Assembly (NCBI GenBank): GCA_030248295.1
Contig: JASANH010000494.1
Location: 62,001 to 126,000 of the forward strand
Direction of reading: 5' to 3'
From: Mesodorylaimus sp. YZB2_4
Taxonomy: Eukaryota; Nematoda; Enoplea; Dorylaimida; Dorylaimidae
DNA length: 64,000 bases
Both the position numbers and the translations under genes were made by a program. A model generated the notes under the pieces. It saw only the letters and a list, made by a program, of their open reading frames with translations. It had not been told where the DNA came from and did not search any database. Positions 13,142 through 24,050 of this stretch are shown here, piece after piece. Each line of letters begins with the position of its first letter. Within the stretch, counting starts at the first letter, position 1.

Positions 13142-13429
13142 CTATTTTCGGCATAAAATGGAAAAAATTTTAGCCAAAAAATCTTTCATGCCGGTCAATA
13201 TTTGTCTGACTTTGTCAAAGTGCCATCTTCCCACAATTTTTAAAACTTTGTGCGTATCCTCAGTAGGTATAGTAAACCTGGCGCCATCAGAATTTATGAC
13301 CAAATGCGAAATGAGAGTACAGCCATCAAGAGTTGGATATTTTCTGCGATATAATCCACAAATAAGTAAATCCATCAATTTTCCACTTATGCCCACGGTC
13401 TCCCAATATTTTTGATCCATAATGGTCAA
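13142..13429 (-). other. Unassigned 95-codon open frame
   Basis: The minus strand is open for 95 codons with a balanced composition (contains GARFTIPTEDTHKVLKIVGR and WHFDKVRQILTG). I do not recognise a family. It could be an exon or a piece of a mobile-element protein. The overlapping plus-strand frame (13158-13415) has no better claim. No splice partners were identified. Confidence 0.25.
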
Positions 13430-13551
13430 AAATCAACAAAAGACTTACACGTGGTAAGATAACCCACGAAGCTTTAGGGATCGCTTTGAGGCTGGAACCC
13501 TAAACCAGCCACCCCGGAGGGCTCAGCTTTAGTGACGCTGCTCAATGCAAA

Positions 13552-13632
13552 TGAACCACGCCCACCAGGATCCGGTCCAGCAAACTTCCGCTTGCAATCC
13601 TGATGTCGTACCACTGAGCTATCAGGGCCACG
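13552..13632 (-). repeat. tRNA-like sequence, possible SINE head
   Basis: On the minus strand, TAGCTCAGTGGTAC matches a pol III A box, and GTGGTTCATTTGC lies about 50 bases downstream in B-box position but departs from the GGTTCRANNCC consensus. The D and anticodon stems do not pair well, so this is not a functional tRNA. It is most likely a decayed tRNA-derived SINE head or tRNA pseudogene. Confidence 0.35.
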
Positions 13633-13639
13633 AAAAGAG

Positions 13640-15080
13640 AAAAACTAGCAGCTTTCTCAAACTTGGTCGAGTGTAAAGTGCAGCCCCTCCTTGCCTGGAG
13701 GAAGATTATCCTCCTCGCTCTCACTGCACACTGCCTCACACGCTGACCAAGGCTGCGTGTTATCGCACGCGTGGCCTGACCAACCGAAACAATCAAGTAG
13801 GCCGAAAGTTGGATTTCCAGTGTTGAAAGAGTATCGGCGGAGGAACGCTGGATTGCTGTCACGAGCTTCACGGATTTTGTTTGACCAATCGGTTTTGTAA
13901 ATTAAGGTAAGACCCGCTTATTATCGTCGGACCCTAATCTTCAGTTACCTGCTATGAGTTTGGAAAACAAGTCTATTTCGCCAATATGTCGCCAATATGT
14001 CGAGGAAATTAGCCGAGTTGTGTTCTACCACTCGCTAGAGTCGCAGTGCTTTTCATGGATGCTGAGATCAGCAAGTGCACGACTAGTCGTTCGTTTCGAA
14101 TTTCGTTTTCTTATTGTAAGCTTTTTAGGTTGATTTCACTTTGCGAGGTGTCTTCATGCGAAACACGATTTTGGAATTACTCGACATGGAAATTCACGAT
14201 CCAAGTCCAGCAATACTTTCAGTCCACGACTGTCTTTCATGCTGTTTGGAACGGTTATCTGTATTTGCAGACAAAGTCACGAAATTATTACAGTATGACC
14301 CCGGATATTTTAGATGCGCTAAGTACAGGAAAAATACGCAATGCGCAAACTTTCACGCATACTTTTTGGAGTATGCAATTCGTATATGACGCAATACGCA
14401 AACGCATTGAAGAGACTTTGCGTATGCGCATTCAAATCAAGTAATTTAACAAACCGAGAACCCGATTGCCCCGCGGTACACTAGGATTACACTAAAGACC
14501 ACAATGATGTGATTTTCCGAAAAATCCGATCATGGTACTCAGGCCTGTAAACTGTGTTCCATAGCCAAAATGTCCGGGACGTTATATGATACGCGTTAAA
14601 AAACGCGTGGAAGACTTTTACTCAACGAGGCCATCGGGTCAATCAACACTCAAATAATTTGAAGAATGAGGCGCCAGCTTGGTTGACACTGGGACAGAGC
14701 AGACAAGCCAGCTAAAAGGTGCTGTTTGAGGAAATACCAGCTAAAATTCAAACAGTCCCGCAGCCCTTGCATGGGGGTGACAGAGGCAAAGGCGAGAAAC
14801 GAGAAATGTGTCAGGAAACAGCCGTCACCATTGCCACTGTCAAGTCACACAGCAGGGATGAGGCACCCACAACCCAAAGTGCTGAATACCTACTCACTGT
14901 GGCACACAGAAACAAAACAGAGGGGCTAGTTCAACTGTCATTCTAAGCTGGAGACAGTATTTCACAAGCACGCTTCTCCCAGCACGTACGATCTGGCCAA
15001 TGGCTTCCTGTCACTCATTTCCAGTGCCTCCTGCACACCCTCCTCCGTCGACACGTAAGCGTAGGCCGCTGGTTGGCCCT
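13640..15080. other. No gene recognised upstream of the kinase 3' end
   Basis: Open frames at 14046-14444 and 14719-14946 (plus) lack domains. 14330-14430 contains several ATACGCAA/TATGCGCA words in both orientations. 14950-15083 may be the 3' untranslated region of the kinase gene on the minus strand, but no polyadenylation signal was confirmed. Confidence 0.35.
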
Positions 15081-15083
15081 CAT

Positions 15084-16200
15084 TTAGTTCCCCCCACTCA
15101 GCTGGCCAGGCTGATCGCCCGTGCTGTCGGCCAGTGCAGGTGACTGCGAATTAGGACTGTCTGTCGAGGGACGCTCATGGTCGGCGCTGGCCTGGCTGAC
15201 TGATGGCATGCTGAGCCAGGCTGCAGACAGCGTCCTAATGAGCAAAACGGAGACGGAGGAGTACCTGGTCTCAAGGCTGGCGACAATGTGTCGTTTGCAC
15301 TGGCTGATCGTGAGTCGATGGTCGGCCTTCTCCTTCCAGCAGTACCGCATCAGCTGGCACCTGGGCAGGGGCACAGAAAGACCACACGACACCCACTCCA
15401 CAAACAAACTTACATTTCCGGGCACACCAGTTTTGGGGGTCCCATTTTGTTCTGCTCGCTGGCCTGGAGCCACAAGCGAAAGCAGGCGTCGGGCTCGTGA
15501 TCGGCGTAAGGCCGTCTGCCGCAGTTGAACATTTCCCACAGGACGATGCCGAACGACCACCTGAAACTGGGAGGGTGACTCATGGGATAGCCGAGATGCG
15601 GGCTGACTTACACATCCGATTCGTGAGTGTACTTGTCGCCGATGAGCGACTCCAAGGCCATCCAGAATATGGGCACTGGCACGTCGGGCGAGAGGGCGTC
15701 GCGGTAAATGGACTCGTGCCGACGGGACATGCCGAAGTCGGCTATTTTGACAATGTGCACTTTGTTCAGAAGAATGTTCCTCAGCGCGAGGTCCCTGTGG
15801 ATGACCTAAAAGGGGCGAAGCCAGAGTGGTCGGGATGGGGGTGCTACTCACGTTCTGAGACCCCAGGTGCTCTATCCCGTTGGCCGCCTGGTGGGCGTAG
15901 TTGAGCAAAGTCTGCGCACGCTCGTCGCTCCTCTGTTCGGAGAAATGAAAGTCAGTCGTCGCGGGACAGTGCAAGCCAAAATGCTTCTCACCTCGGGATC
16001 TTCGAATTTCGATCGATTCTCGATCAGATAGTCCTTAAGGCAACCGTGCCGACAGTATTCAGTCAGGACGAAGAATTGTCTGCGCTCGATGTCGCTCGTG
16101 CAGGCGCCGATCAGCGAGAGCACGTTGATGTGCGGTCGGATGTGGCACATTATCTTCAGTTCTTCCAGCGACGCCCGATAATGCAGGGGATTCGAGTAAT
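15084..16200 (-). CDS. Receptor-type tyrosine kinase, C-terminal part (five exons)
   Basis: Minus-strand exons joined by consensus splice sites: 16200-15992, 15932-15852, 15805-15612, 15560-15414 and 15360-15084 (TAA). Reading frame is maintained through all four introns (42-60 nt). Kinase landmarks in order: the alpha-C region LEELKIMCHIRPHINVLSLIGAC, hinge VLTEYCRHGCLKDYL, catalytic loop IHRDLALRN, DFG in IADFGMS, the P+1 region PIFWMALESL, VWSFGIVLWEMF, and CWKEKADHRLTISQC near the end, then a Ser-rich tail. HRDLAxRN and the FWMA P+1 segment mark a tyrosine kinase; the layout resembles FGFR/VEGFR-like receptors. The usual APE is ALE. The glycine loop, the VAIK lysine and any ectodomain would lie upstream (above 16200) and I did not find them. 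The first exon boundary (CACATAG) is a prediction. Confidence 0.85.
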
Positions 16201-16216
16201 CTATGTGGAACAGCAT

Positions 16217-16975
16217 AAAATTTATAAAAGCCGTAAATGCGATATCCGAAGATTAACTGGAACCGCTACTTTCAAAAAACCTGACAGACAGACATTTTTT
16301 ACTGTAATAGGCTCGTTAAAATTTTGTTTTCCGCAGATCTCGGTTCTTTTTAAACGCTACATATTTCGTGAGATCAGTTCTTCAAACGCTCCACTGATCT
16401 CCTTGTACTTTAATTAGTTTTTCGACTCATTTCTATTAAAATCTGAGTGCGTTTACTTTTTCACATGTTACAGCTGGAATAATTTATTGATTGTGCAGCA
16501 GAATGTAATGAAAGTGAGTCGCAAAAACATTCTTAACTCTACGAATTCAAAAAAACAGTCGTTTTACTGAAGCATCAACACGGAGATTCTGACTTCACCA
16601 TACATGTCATATACAGACCAAACGATACAGTAGGTATCTCCTTCTAGCACAGAATAATGGTTAGGAGGGCGACATAAAGTGCTTCAGCGATAATAGCGGG
16701 ATATTTGTGAGAGTGTTTGAGAGACTCGCCCCTACTCGGCTAGTCGAAGTTTTTGACCCTTTTTTTTATTTGGTCTGAACGGTACTCACAAAACTGAGTG
16801 TTTTGCGGAAGTAAAATTTTTCTAATGTCCCTTTATATGGAAATAAAGCACATGGTGAGTAAAAAGTGATCAGGCACTGTCTCACTTTTTTTATTTGAAA
16901 TAGTAGCTATTGAAATTTTTTTTATTGGAATAGTAGTCAGTAGATTATTATACCAAAGGGAATTTCCGCACTAAG
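16217..16975. other. No gene recognised; A/T-rich
   Basis: This stretch should contain the preceding kinase exons if the gene is intact, but no glycine-loop or VAIK-like motif could be read on the minus strand. It is A/T-rich with TTTTTT runs at 16760 and 16890. Confidence 0.4.
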
Positions 16976-17322
16976 GACCACAATTATTGTGTACATGGCC
17001 GATAACTGCGCCTTACTTCGCCAATTTTAGTCAATCATGATTGATAATCCTGCGCAGTTGATTATTCGCGCTGATAAATGATATCTTTTCTGCTAGCCCC
17101 TCCAAATTGGAGTTTTCTTTATTATCGCGGGTGAAAATCAACGAATTTTGACGAAGAATAGAGCGTTTTTAACCCCTTTTTAAGGGCAAGCAGATAGACT
17201 ATTACTGATTAGCGCGACCGATCAACAGCATAAATCAATCATGATTAGCCGAAATTGCCAAAATTGGGCGCAGTTATCAGCTATGTGCACAATAACTGTG
17301 GTCCGTAGTGCGGAAATTAGGG
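16976..17322. mobile_element. ~345-bp MITE with ~55-bp imperfect TIRs
   Basis: The left arm (AATTTCCGCACTAAGGACCACAATTATTGTG.., 16980 onward) is matched in inverse complement by the right arm ending TTGTGGTCCGTAGTGCGGAAATT (about 17265-17320). A second inverted pair lies further in: CAATTTTAGTCAATCATGATT against AATCATGATTAGCCGAAATTG. There is no coding. Outer ends are blurred, so the target duplication could not be read. Confidence 0.65.
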
Positions 17323-18630
17323 GTGTTTTATGATGTTGTGACCCTGGGGTACCATTTTTAAAAAAAAACAGGGTTGGACTGACCTAATAATTCGCACATA
17401 ATCGATTTTGTGACTAATCAGAACTGATTACAGACGCTTTTTGTTGAATATCTAATGAACAATTACAGCTAGGCTAATTTAAAATTCAGATTCCTTAAAT
17501 TCTATGTAGTCATTTCTGTATTTTTAAAATTATTCGAGACCCAAAACCAAGCACGTTATGTTTTTTTCGACCAAAAAAGATCACTTTAATCCTTGAAGTG
17601 CTACATCTCAATTTTTAGGCAAATCGGGAAAACTTTACTCCGGCCGAGGCAATCAGCTTCGAGAGTACTTTTGAAAGAGCAAATAAAAAAGAGGGTCAAA
17701 AAAGGCGACTGGACAGCACCGAGTCGAGTATCTCAGAAACCCTCACTTAAACGTCAACGCAGAGAAAAACTGGAGTGGGTTATTCAACTACACAGGCCTT
17801 ATCGCATTTTCAGACCAGCGTCCAAAGCACCTAATAGGCCATCCCTGAAGGTCGATCGCAAATGGACCGATCTTTCGCCCTGCCGTTCCCCCTGACCGCA
17901 TGCTGACCACTTCTCGCTTAGGCACAGAAAGGACATATCGTGATTAGGCACATGAAAAAAGGTCAAAAAATTCGACTGACTAGCCCCGGGGTCGAGTCTG
18001 TCAGAAACCCTGTAAGGAGGATGAATTTCAGGAAAAAGTCGAATTTCCGATGCGTAATATTAAATTCAGTACTCATTGAACGTTCTATAAATTCGCAGTC
18101 GGTTAGTCAGCAGGATTACATAGAGTAGCTTATACAGTATGTGTTTATATACGAGCACTGGAATTTTCCCGAAGTCAATAAAGCACTTAACCTAGTCTCC
18201 ATGGTGACTTTTAAATCGACTTTTGGTAAACGGCAATCATTAACCACTCTGTTGATGTGGAGGAAGGGGTGAAGCAAAGAATAGACGCATACAGGCCTAA
18301 CGATGTCCATGGTTACATGAAAAAAATAATCGAAAATTCTCGCTGTCACTAGCCGTTCAGCATTTATTTCGTTTCTTGTGGCACTCGCAGGATTCGCGGG
18401 GTGGAAAAGTCCGCTTTTAGCAGCATCAGGCAACATTTTGTTGTGGAATAGCCTCTGATCTGATCTTCTCCACTGCTCTTCAGCACAGTAAATGCATTCT
18501 GCGCGTACATTGATCATAGTTTTGTCCATAAAAAATGTCGTATTATTTATTTCGGGTTTTATTCTTTTGAGTGCAACAAAATCACAAAGTAAGCAAGTCG
18601 TTTAAGTTTTTACTTTTTCAAATATCACAT
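17323..18630. other. No gene recognised; one local duplicated segment
   Basis: A direct repeat of about 50 bp is present: GTCAAAAAAGGCGACTGG... near 17695-17745 and GTCAAAAAATTCGACTGA... near 17960-18010, both ending TCAGAAACCCT. The minus-strand frame 18116-18529 (137 codons) has no domain I recognise. Confidence 0.35.
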
Positions 18631-18634
18631 TCAG

Positions 18635-19163
18635 TTCTAGATCTGCAGTGTAACGCGAGGGCGTGCTCCAGTTTGAGAGGTGTAGAGGATGGATCACGAT
18701 GTTTTTTTGTTATGAATAATTACTCAACATGGGAGAACGCCTGGAAGACCTGCGAAAACCAGGGGGCATTTCTGGCTCAAATCCATACCGACAGCGAGCA
18801 TGAAAAGATGTTGCGTTTCAAGGTGAAAACATTGTTATTAATTCGACTTTTTGGAAGTGAAAGAGAGCTGCTTTCTGAAAGACGCTTTACACTTTCAGAT
18901 GGGAAACAGAATGCCCTTTTTGGCACTTCGACGTCAGGACGGAATACGTGGTAGGCCATGCTCAGTGACCCGTGACACAACATTTTGGTACGACGGGGTA
19001 ACCAAAATCAACACACAAATGAATGCTGGCAACACCTGGCTCAGATATCATATGTGCGGCGCGAATGATAATAATGGCGAATACTGCATGACCCTGAAGT
19101 CGAATGGAACTATCGAAGATGTTCGCTGCAACTCATCGTACCCGGCATTGTGCCAGTTTTCGA
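18635..19163 (+). CDS. C-type lectin-like domain (two exons)
   Basis: Exon 18635-18822 (acceptor CATTCAG) reads ACSSLRGVEDGSRCFFVMNN and then WENAWKTCENQGAFLAQIHT, the start of a C-type lectin domain: Cys pair, W-x-A-x3-C, GAxLAxI. After a 76-nt intron (18823-18898, TTTCAG), exon 18899-19163 continues in phase with FLALRRQDG, FWYDGV, NDNNGEYCMTL and VRCNSSYPALCQF, giving the terminal paired cysteines. The donor after 19163 (A|GTAAGC) shows that more exons follow. The calcium-site EPN/QPD and WND motifs are not seen, so sugar binding is doubtful. It is probably secreted or an ectodomain part. The signal peptide exon is not identified. Confidence 0.8.
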
Positions 19164-19679
19164 GTAAGCTTACGAAAGTTGTTGCTTCGATAGTCTTTTG
19201 ACTATACTTTGGATCGAGTCACTCACTTTTGGGGCAGATAAAACGGGTCAAAAATATTTTAAAAAAGGCTCGAACAGTTTAAAAACTGGAGAGTTTTTCA
19301 AGTTCTGAAAATTATTAGTCACAAACATTCATATTTGATTTAAATTCAGGCTTCGCAAGATTTGCAGTATACATCCTGATAAAAGCCTTGCATTCAAAGG
19401 TTTTTATCATGCGTAATCTCAAAGAATGTCAGAATAATTGTTCAATAAGATCATGACAAATTTTTTTTACGCTTATTGGCTGAGAGTCCGTGTGTGATGA
19501 GCTCTTATCAAGAGGCACTGCCTGTAAAAGGAGGCTCTAAAATACCCAGTTTAAAAAAAATGACTCTTTCCCCCGTCCTTTATTATGACATATCTCCAAA
19601 ATAAATGACATGAAGACCTAGAGGACGATATTCATTTCACGGCTGGTCAATTTTTTGTGCATTTTTCATGCACAAAAAT

Positions 19680-20645
19680 TTTTGTTCCCCACTTGGTCGT
19701 TTTCCCAACTGATACGATTCCCCCACTTGGTCATTTCCCCACCTCGTCTGGTGGTAGAGTCGACTCAATGAGACATGCGACGTTTCCCCCCCGCCGTGGC
19801 GTTCCCCCTACCGTGTTGTTTCCCCACCATAATTTTCTCCTGATATGCCGGTAGGTACGACGTGGGCCGCGAAAAGTCAGCGCGCGTGTGATCAGATGTG
19901 TGTGGAAGATAAATAGGCTTGGCTTGTAGGATGAAGGCAGTGTAAATGTACAAGTTTGGTGCTGCAGCTCAACGTGCAAGGTATTCAGGCAACAAACTTC
20001 TTGAACTCTCAACTTATTGCAGAATTTCAGTAATATTGCAGACTCCACACTCACGCTGCCAATTTAAATGTATGTAAGACCAGACCAGGTTTTCAGTCCC
20101 ACTGAAGGCATGTTTCAAATCTAGATGTACCGATAGAACTTCCTCAGTGTGAATCGGGGAAAAAAGAAGACATAAATGCAGGCAGTGGAACTTGGGTGAA
20201 TTCACCATTATGACAGCTGCAGATTTTGGCGAAGTAGTTTTCTCATTCATAATGCATTAGGCTCGTCTTCTTCGTCCTTGAACCAGGCGAGCGTGGTCCA
20301 AGGAGCACGTGAGCGAGAATTTCAGGCCCAATCACAACATGGCTTTGCAAGCATGGCAGTCGAACGATGATTCAACAAAATCGTCAAGTATTTAAGGCAT
20401 ACTTCATGTCTTCTAGGACAAGTTATGAAGATTTGTGGGTGAGTACTTATTCCTATACGGAGGCTGAAAATTTGAATAGCCGCAGTTTCTCAAAACTGAT
20501 GGTGGGGAAATCGTCTTAGTGGGGAAACGTCGCATGTACAGTCAGTCGTTTCCCCACCAGACGAGGTGGGGGAAACGACACAGTGGGGGAATAGTCTCAG
20601 TGGGGGGAACGACTCAGTGGGGGGGGGGGGGGGGGGACGTCACAC
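19680..20645. mobile_element. ~0.95-kb non-coding element with long TIRs of repeated GTTTCCCCAC words
   Basis: The left end (19683-19815) contains GTTCCCCACTTGGTCGTTTTCCC, CCCACTTGGTCATTTCCCC, CACCTCGTCTGGTGG and ATGCGACGTTTCCCC. The right end (about 20500-20640) carries the inverse complements in mirrored order, including CCACCAGACGAGGTGGGGG, CGTCGCATG and a run of about 18 Gs. Each arm is itself a set of short TCGTTTCCCCCAC-type repeats (subterminal repeats). Outside the arms, AAAAATTTTTG and CAAAAATTTTATTG-type words may extend the inverted repeat. The interior (19830-20490) has no domain. Confidence 0.7.
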
Positions 20646-21190
20646 AATAAAATTTTTTGTGTCAAAAAATGCGGGTTTCAAAAAAACCTTATGTGCTTAA
20701 AAAAACACTTTCATTTTACAAAGCACTGATATTGTAAAGGAAACAGCCCATGATTGACAAAAGTCGATCAGACACAAAAGTGCATCCAACTTTTCTTACC
20801 AAAATTTATCTTATTGCCGCATTTTATTTTGATGCAAAATACGTAAAAAGATATGGGCTTTCAAATTAGACTATCCGCATCAAAAAAAGTTAATCGCGAT
20901 TCGACCATAGTCGTGAGTGAGCAATAGCGACTGTAAAGTCTTTCCGGGCCCACAATCACATCTCATTCCTTCAAATGATGCATTAGGTCCTTGTTAGGTA
21001 TGTAGGCCTTGAAGGAAAATTCTCTGCTGGAAAATCCAGGAAAATCCTAGCATCTCTTCTTTTCCTGAATCCTGAATTCGCTCCTAATAATCGCTCCCTT
21101 GACCGCCATTTATTTTAGCTGCTTGTAACGGATTCGGGTCGACCTGACTTGAAATTTCAGGTCAGGCTAAACCTGACCTGATCTGCTGTC
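20646..21190. other. No gene recognised
   Basis: Nothing beyond A/T-rich sequence and a small direct repeat (GAAAATCCAGGAAAATCC near 21030) plus a CAGGTCAGGCTAAACCTGACCTG palindromic stretch near 21160-21182. Confidence 0.4.
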
Positions 21191-21194
21191 TACT

Positions 21195-21485
21195 TTGACT
21201 GAAGATCTTCCTATCTTAGAGGGAGAAGAAGACTACAAGAAAACCAATGTGTGCATGATAGAAACGCCAATCGAGGTCATGAATGCAAGACAGCCAAATG
21301 ATTGCGCTGATACATGCTGGCGGAGAATTTGGTGCCGAGGCTTTAATTTTGTCAATGATATCGCAGCTTCAAAAACGTTCTGCCAGCTGTTCTCGTTCTC
21401 GATTCTGGACGCCAGCCCGCATTGCCCCCGTTCAATTCCAGCTCCAACTAATGCAAGCTGCACGCACTACAACTATGTGCCTTAG
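21195..21485 (+). CDS. PAN/apple-like cysteine-rich exon
   Basis: An open frame ending in TAG reads CMIETPIEVMNARQPNDCAD, TCWRRIWCRGFNFVNDI, KTFCQLFSFS, HCPRSIP and CTHYNYVP. The cysteine spacing with C-x(3)-C..C-x-G-F-N in the first half matches the PAN/apple fold found in extracellular proteins. The upstream CTGAAG before 21197 could be an acceptor. It lies 2 kb downstream of the lectin exons on the same strand and might belong to the same extracellular protein, but no exon chain links them. Confidence 0.5.
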   Translation: MTEDLPILEGEEDYKKTNVCMIETPIEVMNARQPNDCADTCWRRIWCRGFNFVNDIAASKTFCQLFSFSILDASPHCPRSIPAPTNASCTHYNYVP

Positions 21486-22812
21486 CGCCTTCATGTCGGA
21501 GTTCGATAAAGATGCAGTAATAAAGATTATGAATGAGACACTCCTGGTGGGATCCTGTTTTATGTCCAGAGATGCAAGTAGTCAAACTAAATCTTACCTT
21601 TTCGAGCCGAATCGGATCAATGGCGAGCATATCACGCTACCCGTTAAGTTGCAATACAAAATTAGTTAGCATTGACAGTCTTGAAGAATGTCGCTATCGC
21701 TGAGTTAGCAAGCAGTTACACGCTTCAATAAGTTCAAACAATAAAATTCTATGTCCTATTGCTGTATTTCTTTGCAAACTCTTGCACAAGCATGCCCTCG
21801 AGCAGGCCTTTGCATGAACGACAAGCAGCACGATTGGCTTGATGTCGAAAACAAGACTGACTGTCGTTTTTGGGGTATCGAATAAATAGGAGTGAGCATG
21901 AGCCAGCCTTGTCGACTACCAGTATGCAACTGGTCCATCGTCCAGTCGCGTGGCCAGGGTCCTGCACGGGGAATGAAAATCGTACTCTACCCGTACCCGC
22001 TGGACGACCTCTGTACGCGTGCCTGGCGTACCTTGCCCATACAAGTAATGTTTTAAAAAAATTAATTACTGATCAAACTCTAACCGTTCGTTTGGTAAAT
22101 GTTTGAGAAGAGGGCAAACACAGAGAAGTAATCAATTCATGAAAAATATTTTGTCCCCTCTTCCCGCCTTAGAAGCTCAGGAATACTCGTTCATCTTTTC
22201 TTCTATCTTGTTTTGAAGTTTTCCAACTAAAGAGAGAATGATTTTCCGAGAATGAGTACGCGTATCCGTCGCCTCTTACCCAAACCCATACCCATATCCG
22301 CTGGGTACGGGTGAGTACGGGTATGGGTATTTGCAGGACTCTGCGCGTAGCATTGCTTATGAAACATGAAAAATAGCAGATAGTGACACCATCTTTACTT
22401 TTTTCGAATCTCAGGATTGGATCTGATTGAACTGAATCTGATCAGATTTTATTTTTAGACGATGATCTTTGCAATTACCACTTGCAAACATCTTTTAACT
22501 ATTCCACGATTTTTTTCTAACCTCTCTATGGTGTAATAAACGAGGAGACCCTGCGTAGAAATGCTCCTTTTTTGCTCATAATTCGAGTCACAAGTCATTA
22601 TTATATGAGACCTGAGGAAGCATGGATGACTCACAATGGAGCATCGAGAACCGATAACTCGAACTTCACAGAACCAAAAATTAATAAAATGTTTCTAAGG
22701 GCAAGAGAGCTCTTTGCAAAATTTTAGGACACTTCAAAATAGTTGTATGTCCAGTAGATGTCCGGAATCCCGCCCTGGTCATCCAGAATGCGTTTTTGGG
22801 GAAAACTGGATC
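21486..22812. other. No gene recognised
   Basis: Frames at 21283-21669 and 21870-22106 have no signature. Words of the type CGGGTACGGGTATGGGTA near 22300-22335 form a short degenerate microsatellite, echoed in inverse form by CTACCCGTACCCGC near 21985. Confidence 0.35.
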
Positions 22813-22814
22813 TA

Positions 22815-24048
22815 CAGTCGACCTCGCTTAAGAACAACCTGCCGGGACCGCAAAAAAAGTTGTTCTTATCCGAAGTTGCGCTTATCCGGGGTGCATATAA
22901 AATGCCATAGAATTAATTTGTCAAAGTTCCCCATACAATGTTTATAGCACAGAAACATAACCACACAATACATACTTAGTAGCATGACATGTGGCATTAC
23001 TTCATAAAATCGGTGATTTTACGTTGAACACATTTAGTCAAAGCATGCTTTTCGATCATATCTTCGATCTCGTAAAACGAATTATATTCAGTAAAATTAT
23101 CCTTCAAATATCGACGAACCCCCGCAAGACATCGCAGTGCTTCTTTGTGAGAAAAAGGTGGTAGAGTCGCCTCGATCACCTCTGATTCATCGCTGTCCTC
23201 GTCTTCCAAATCGATTGCTTCTTCCTGGCGCGCTTTCACTGAACCGCAAATTTTGGCGTCGCTGAGTAACCCGTAACATTCCAATTCCTTGTCACAATCG
23301 ATGGAAGCTTGGAATTCCTCCTCGCCAATATCCACTCCGAATTTTTCTGCTGTTAATGCTTCTGACCCTTCCTCCTCATCAGCAGGATTGTGATCAGCTG
23401 AAAAACCGGCTTTTCGAAAGCAATTTTCGATCGTCGTGGGCGTCACCAGGAACCAAGCTCGTTTTAGCATACGCAATGCTTGTAAAATATCGATTGATTT
23501 TGTGCATTTAATTGCAGTCGTCCCATCCTGCTTCATTCGTTGAAGAATCTGACGCATCACTTGGGTTCGATAATGAGCCTTGGTCGCACGAATAATTCCT
23601 TGATCCAATGGTTGGATTAACGTTCTTGAAACATCGTGGATTTTTGAATTTTCCAATTTCTTCTCAGATCCAGTAGAGTTGCAAATGAAAAGAACCGTCA
23701 ATCAATCGCAATACTGAGTGCAGGAATTTTAGAAGAAGTAGCCATTTAGAAGGAATTTTAGAAGTAAACTCAAAGAAATCTGAAGCGACCAACACGGAGA
23801 CGCAGGTTTTAGCTAATATATTGGCTCGTCTTTGCTCGAAGTACAAGAAAGTTGCTCTTATGCGAGGTAAAACTGAGTTTGGGGTTCAAAAAATGGTTGT
23901 TCTTAACCGAGTGTTGTTCTTATCCGAGTTGCTCTTAAGCGAGGTTGGATTGCATGTAAAACATAGGCCATGAAAACGGGACCTGAGAATTTGTTGCTCT
24001 TATCCGAAGGTTGTTCTTATCCGAGTTGTTCTTATCAGAGTTCGACTG
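22815..24048. mobile_element. Internally deleted pogo/Tigger-type element (1234 bp)
   Basis: Ends are CAGTCGACCTCGCTTAAGAACAAC at the left and its inverse GTTGTTCTTATCAGAGTTCGACTG at the right, flanked by TA on both sides (22813-22814 and 24049-24050). Subterminal words TTGTTCTTATCCGA recur several times in each arm. Inside, the minus strand keeps the C-terminal part of a Tigger-like DDE transposase. The N-terminal DNA-binding part and the first two acidic residues are missing, so it needs a partner element to move. Confidence 0.9.
22997..23701 (-). pseudogene. Tigger/pogo transposase, C-terminal part
   Basis: A 234-codon open frame starts just inside the element. QPLDQGIIRATKAHYR is the block around the last catalytic aspartate of the pogo/Tigger DDD transposases, followed by a helical region (MLKRAWFLVTPTTIENCFRKAGF, also characteristic of this family) and an acidic region. 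The start of the protein appears just upstream (MATSSKIPALSIAI at about 23745-23705) in a different frame, so a central deletion has joined N-terminal codons to the end. The product cannot be catalytic. Confidence 0.85.
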
Positions 24049-24050
24049 TA

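Noticed and set aside
13552-13632. Functional tRNA gene on the minus strand
   Set aside because: A box is good but the stems do not pair and the B box departs from consensus; kept only as a tRNA-like repeat.
18635-21485. One gene joining the C-type lectin and PAN-like exons
   Set aside because: Same strand, but no linking exons or matching phases were found and a mobile element lies between them; kept as separate entries.
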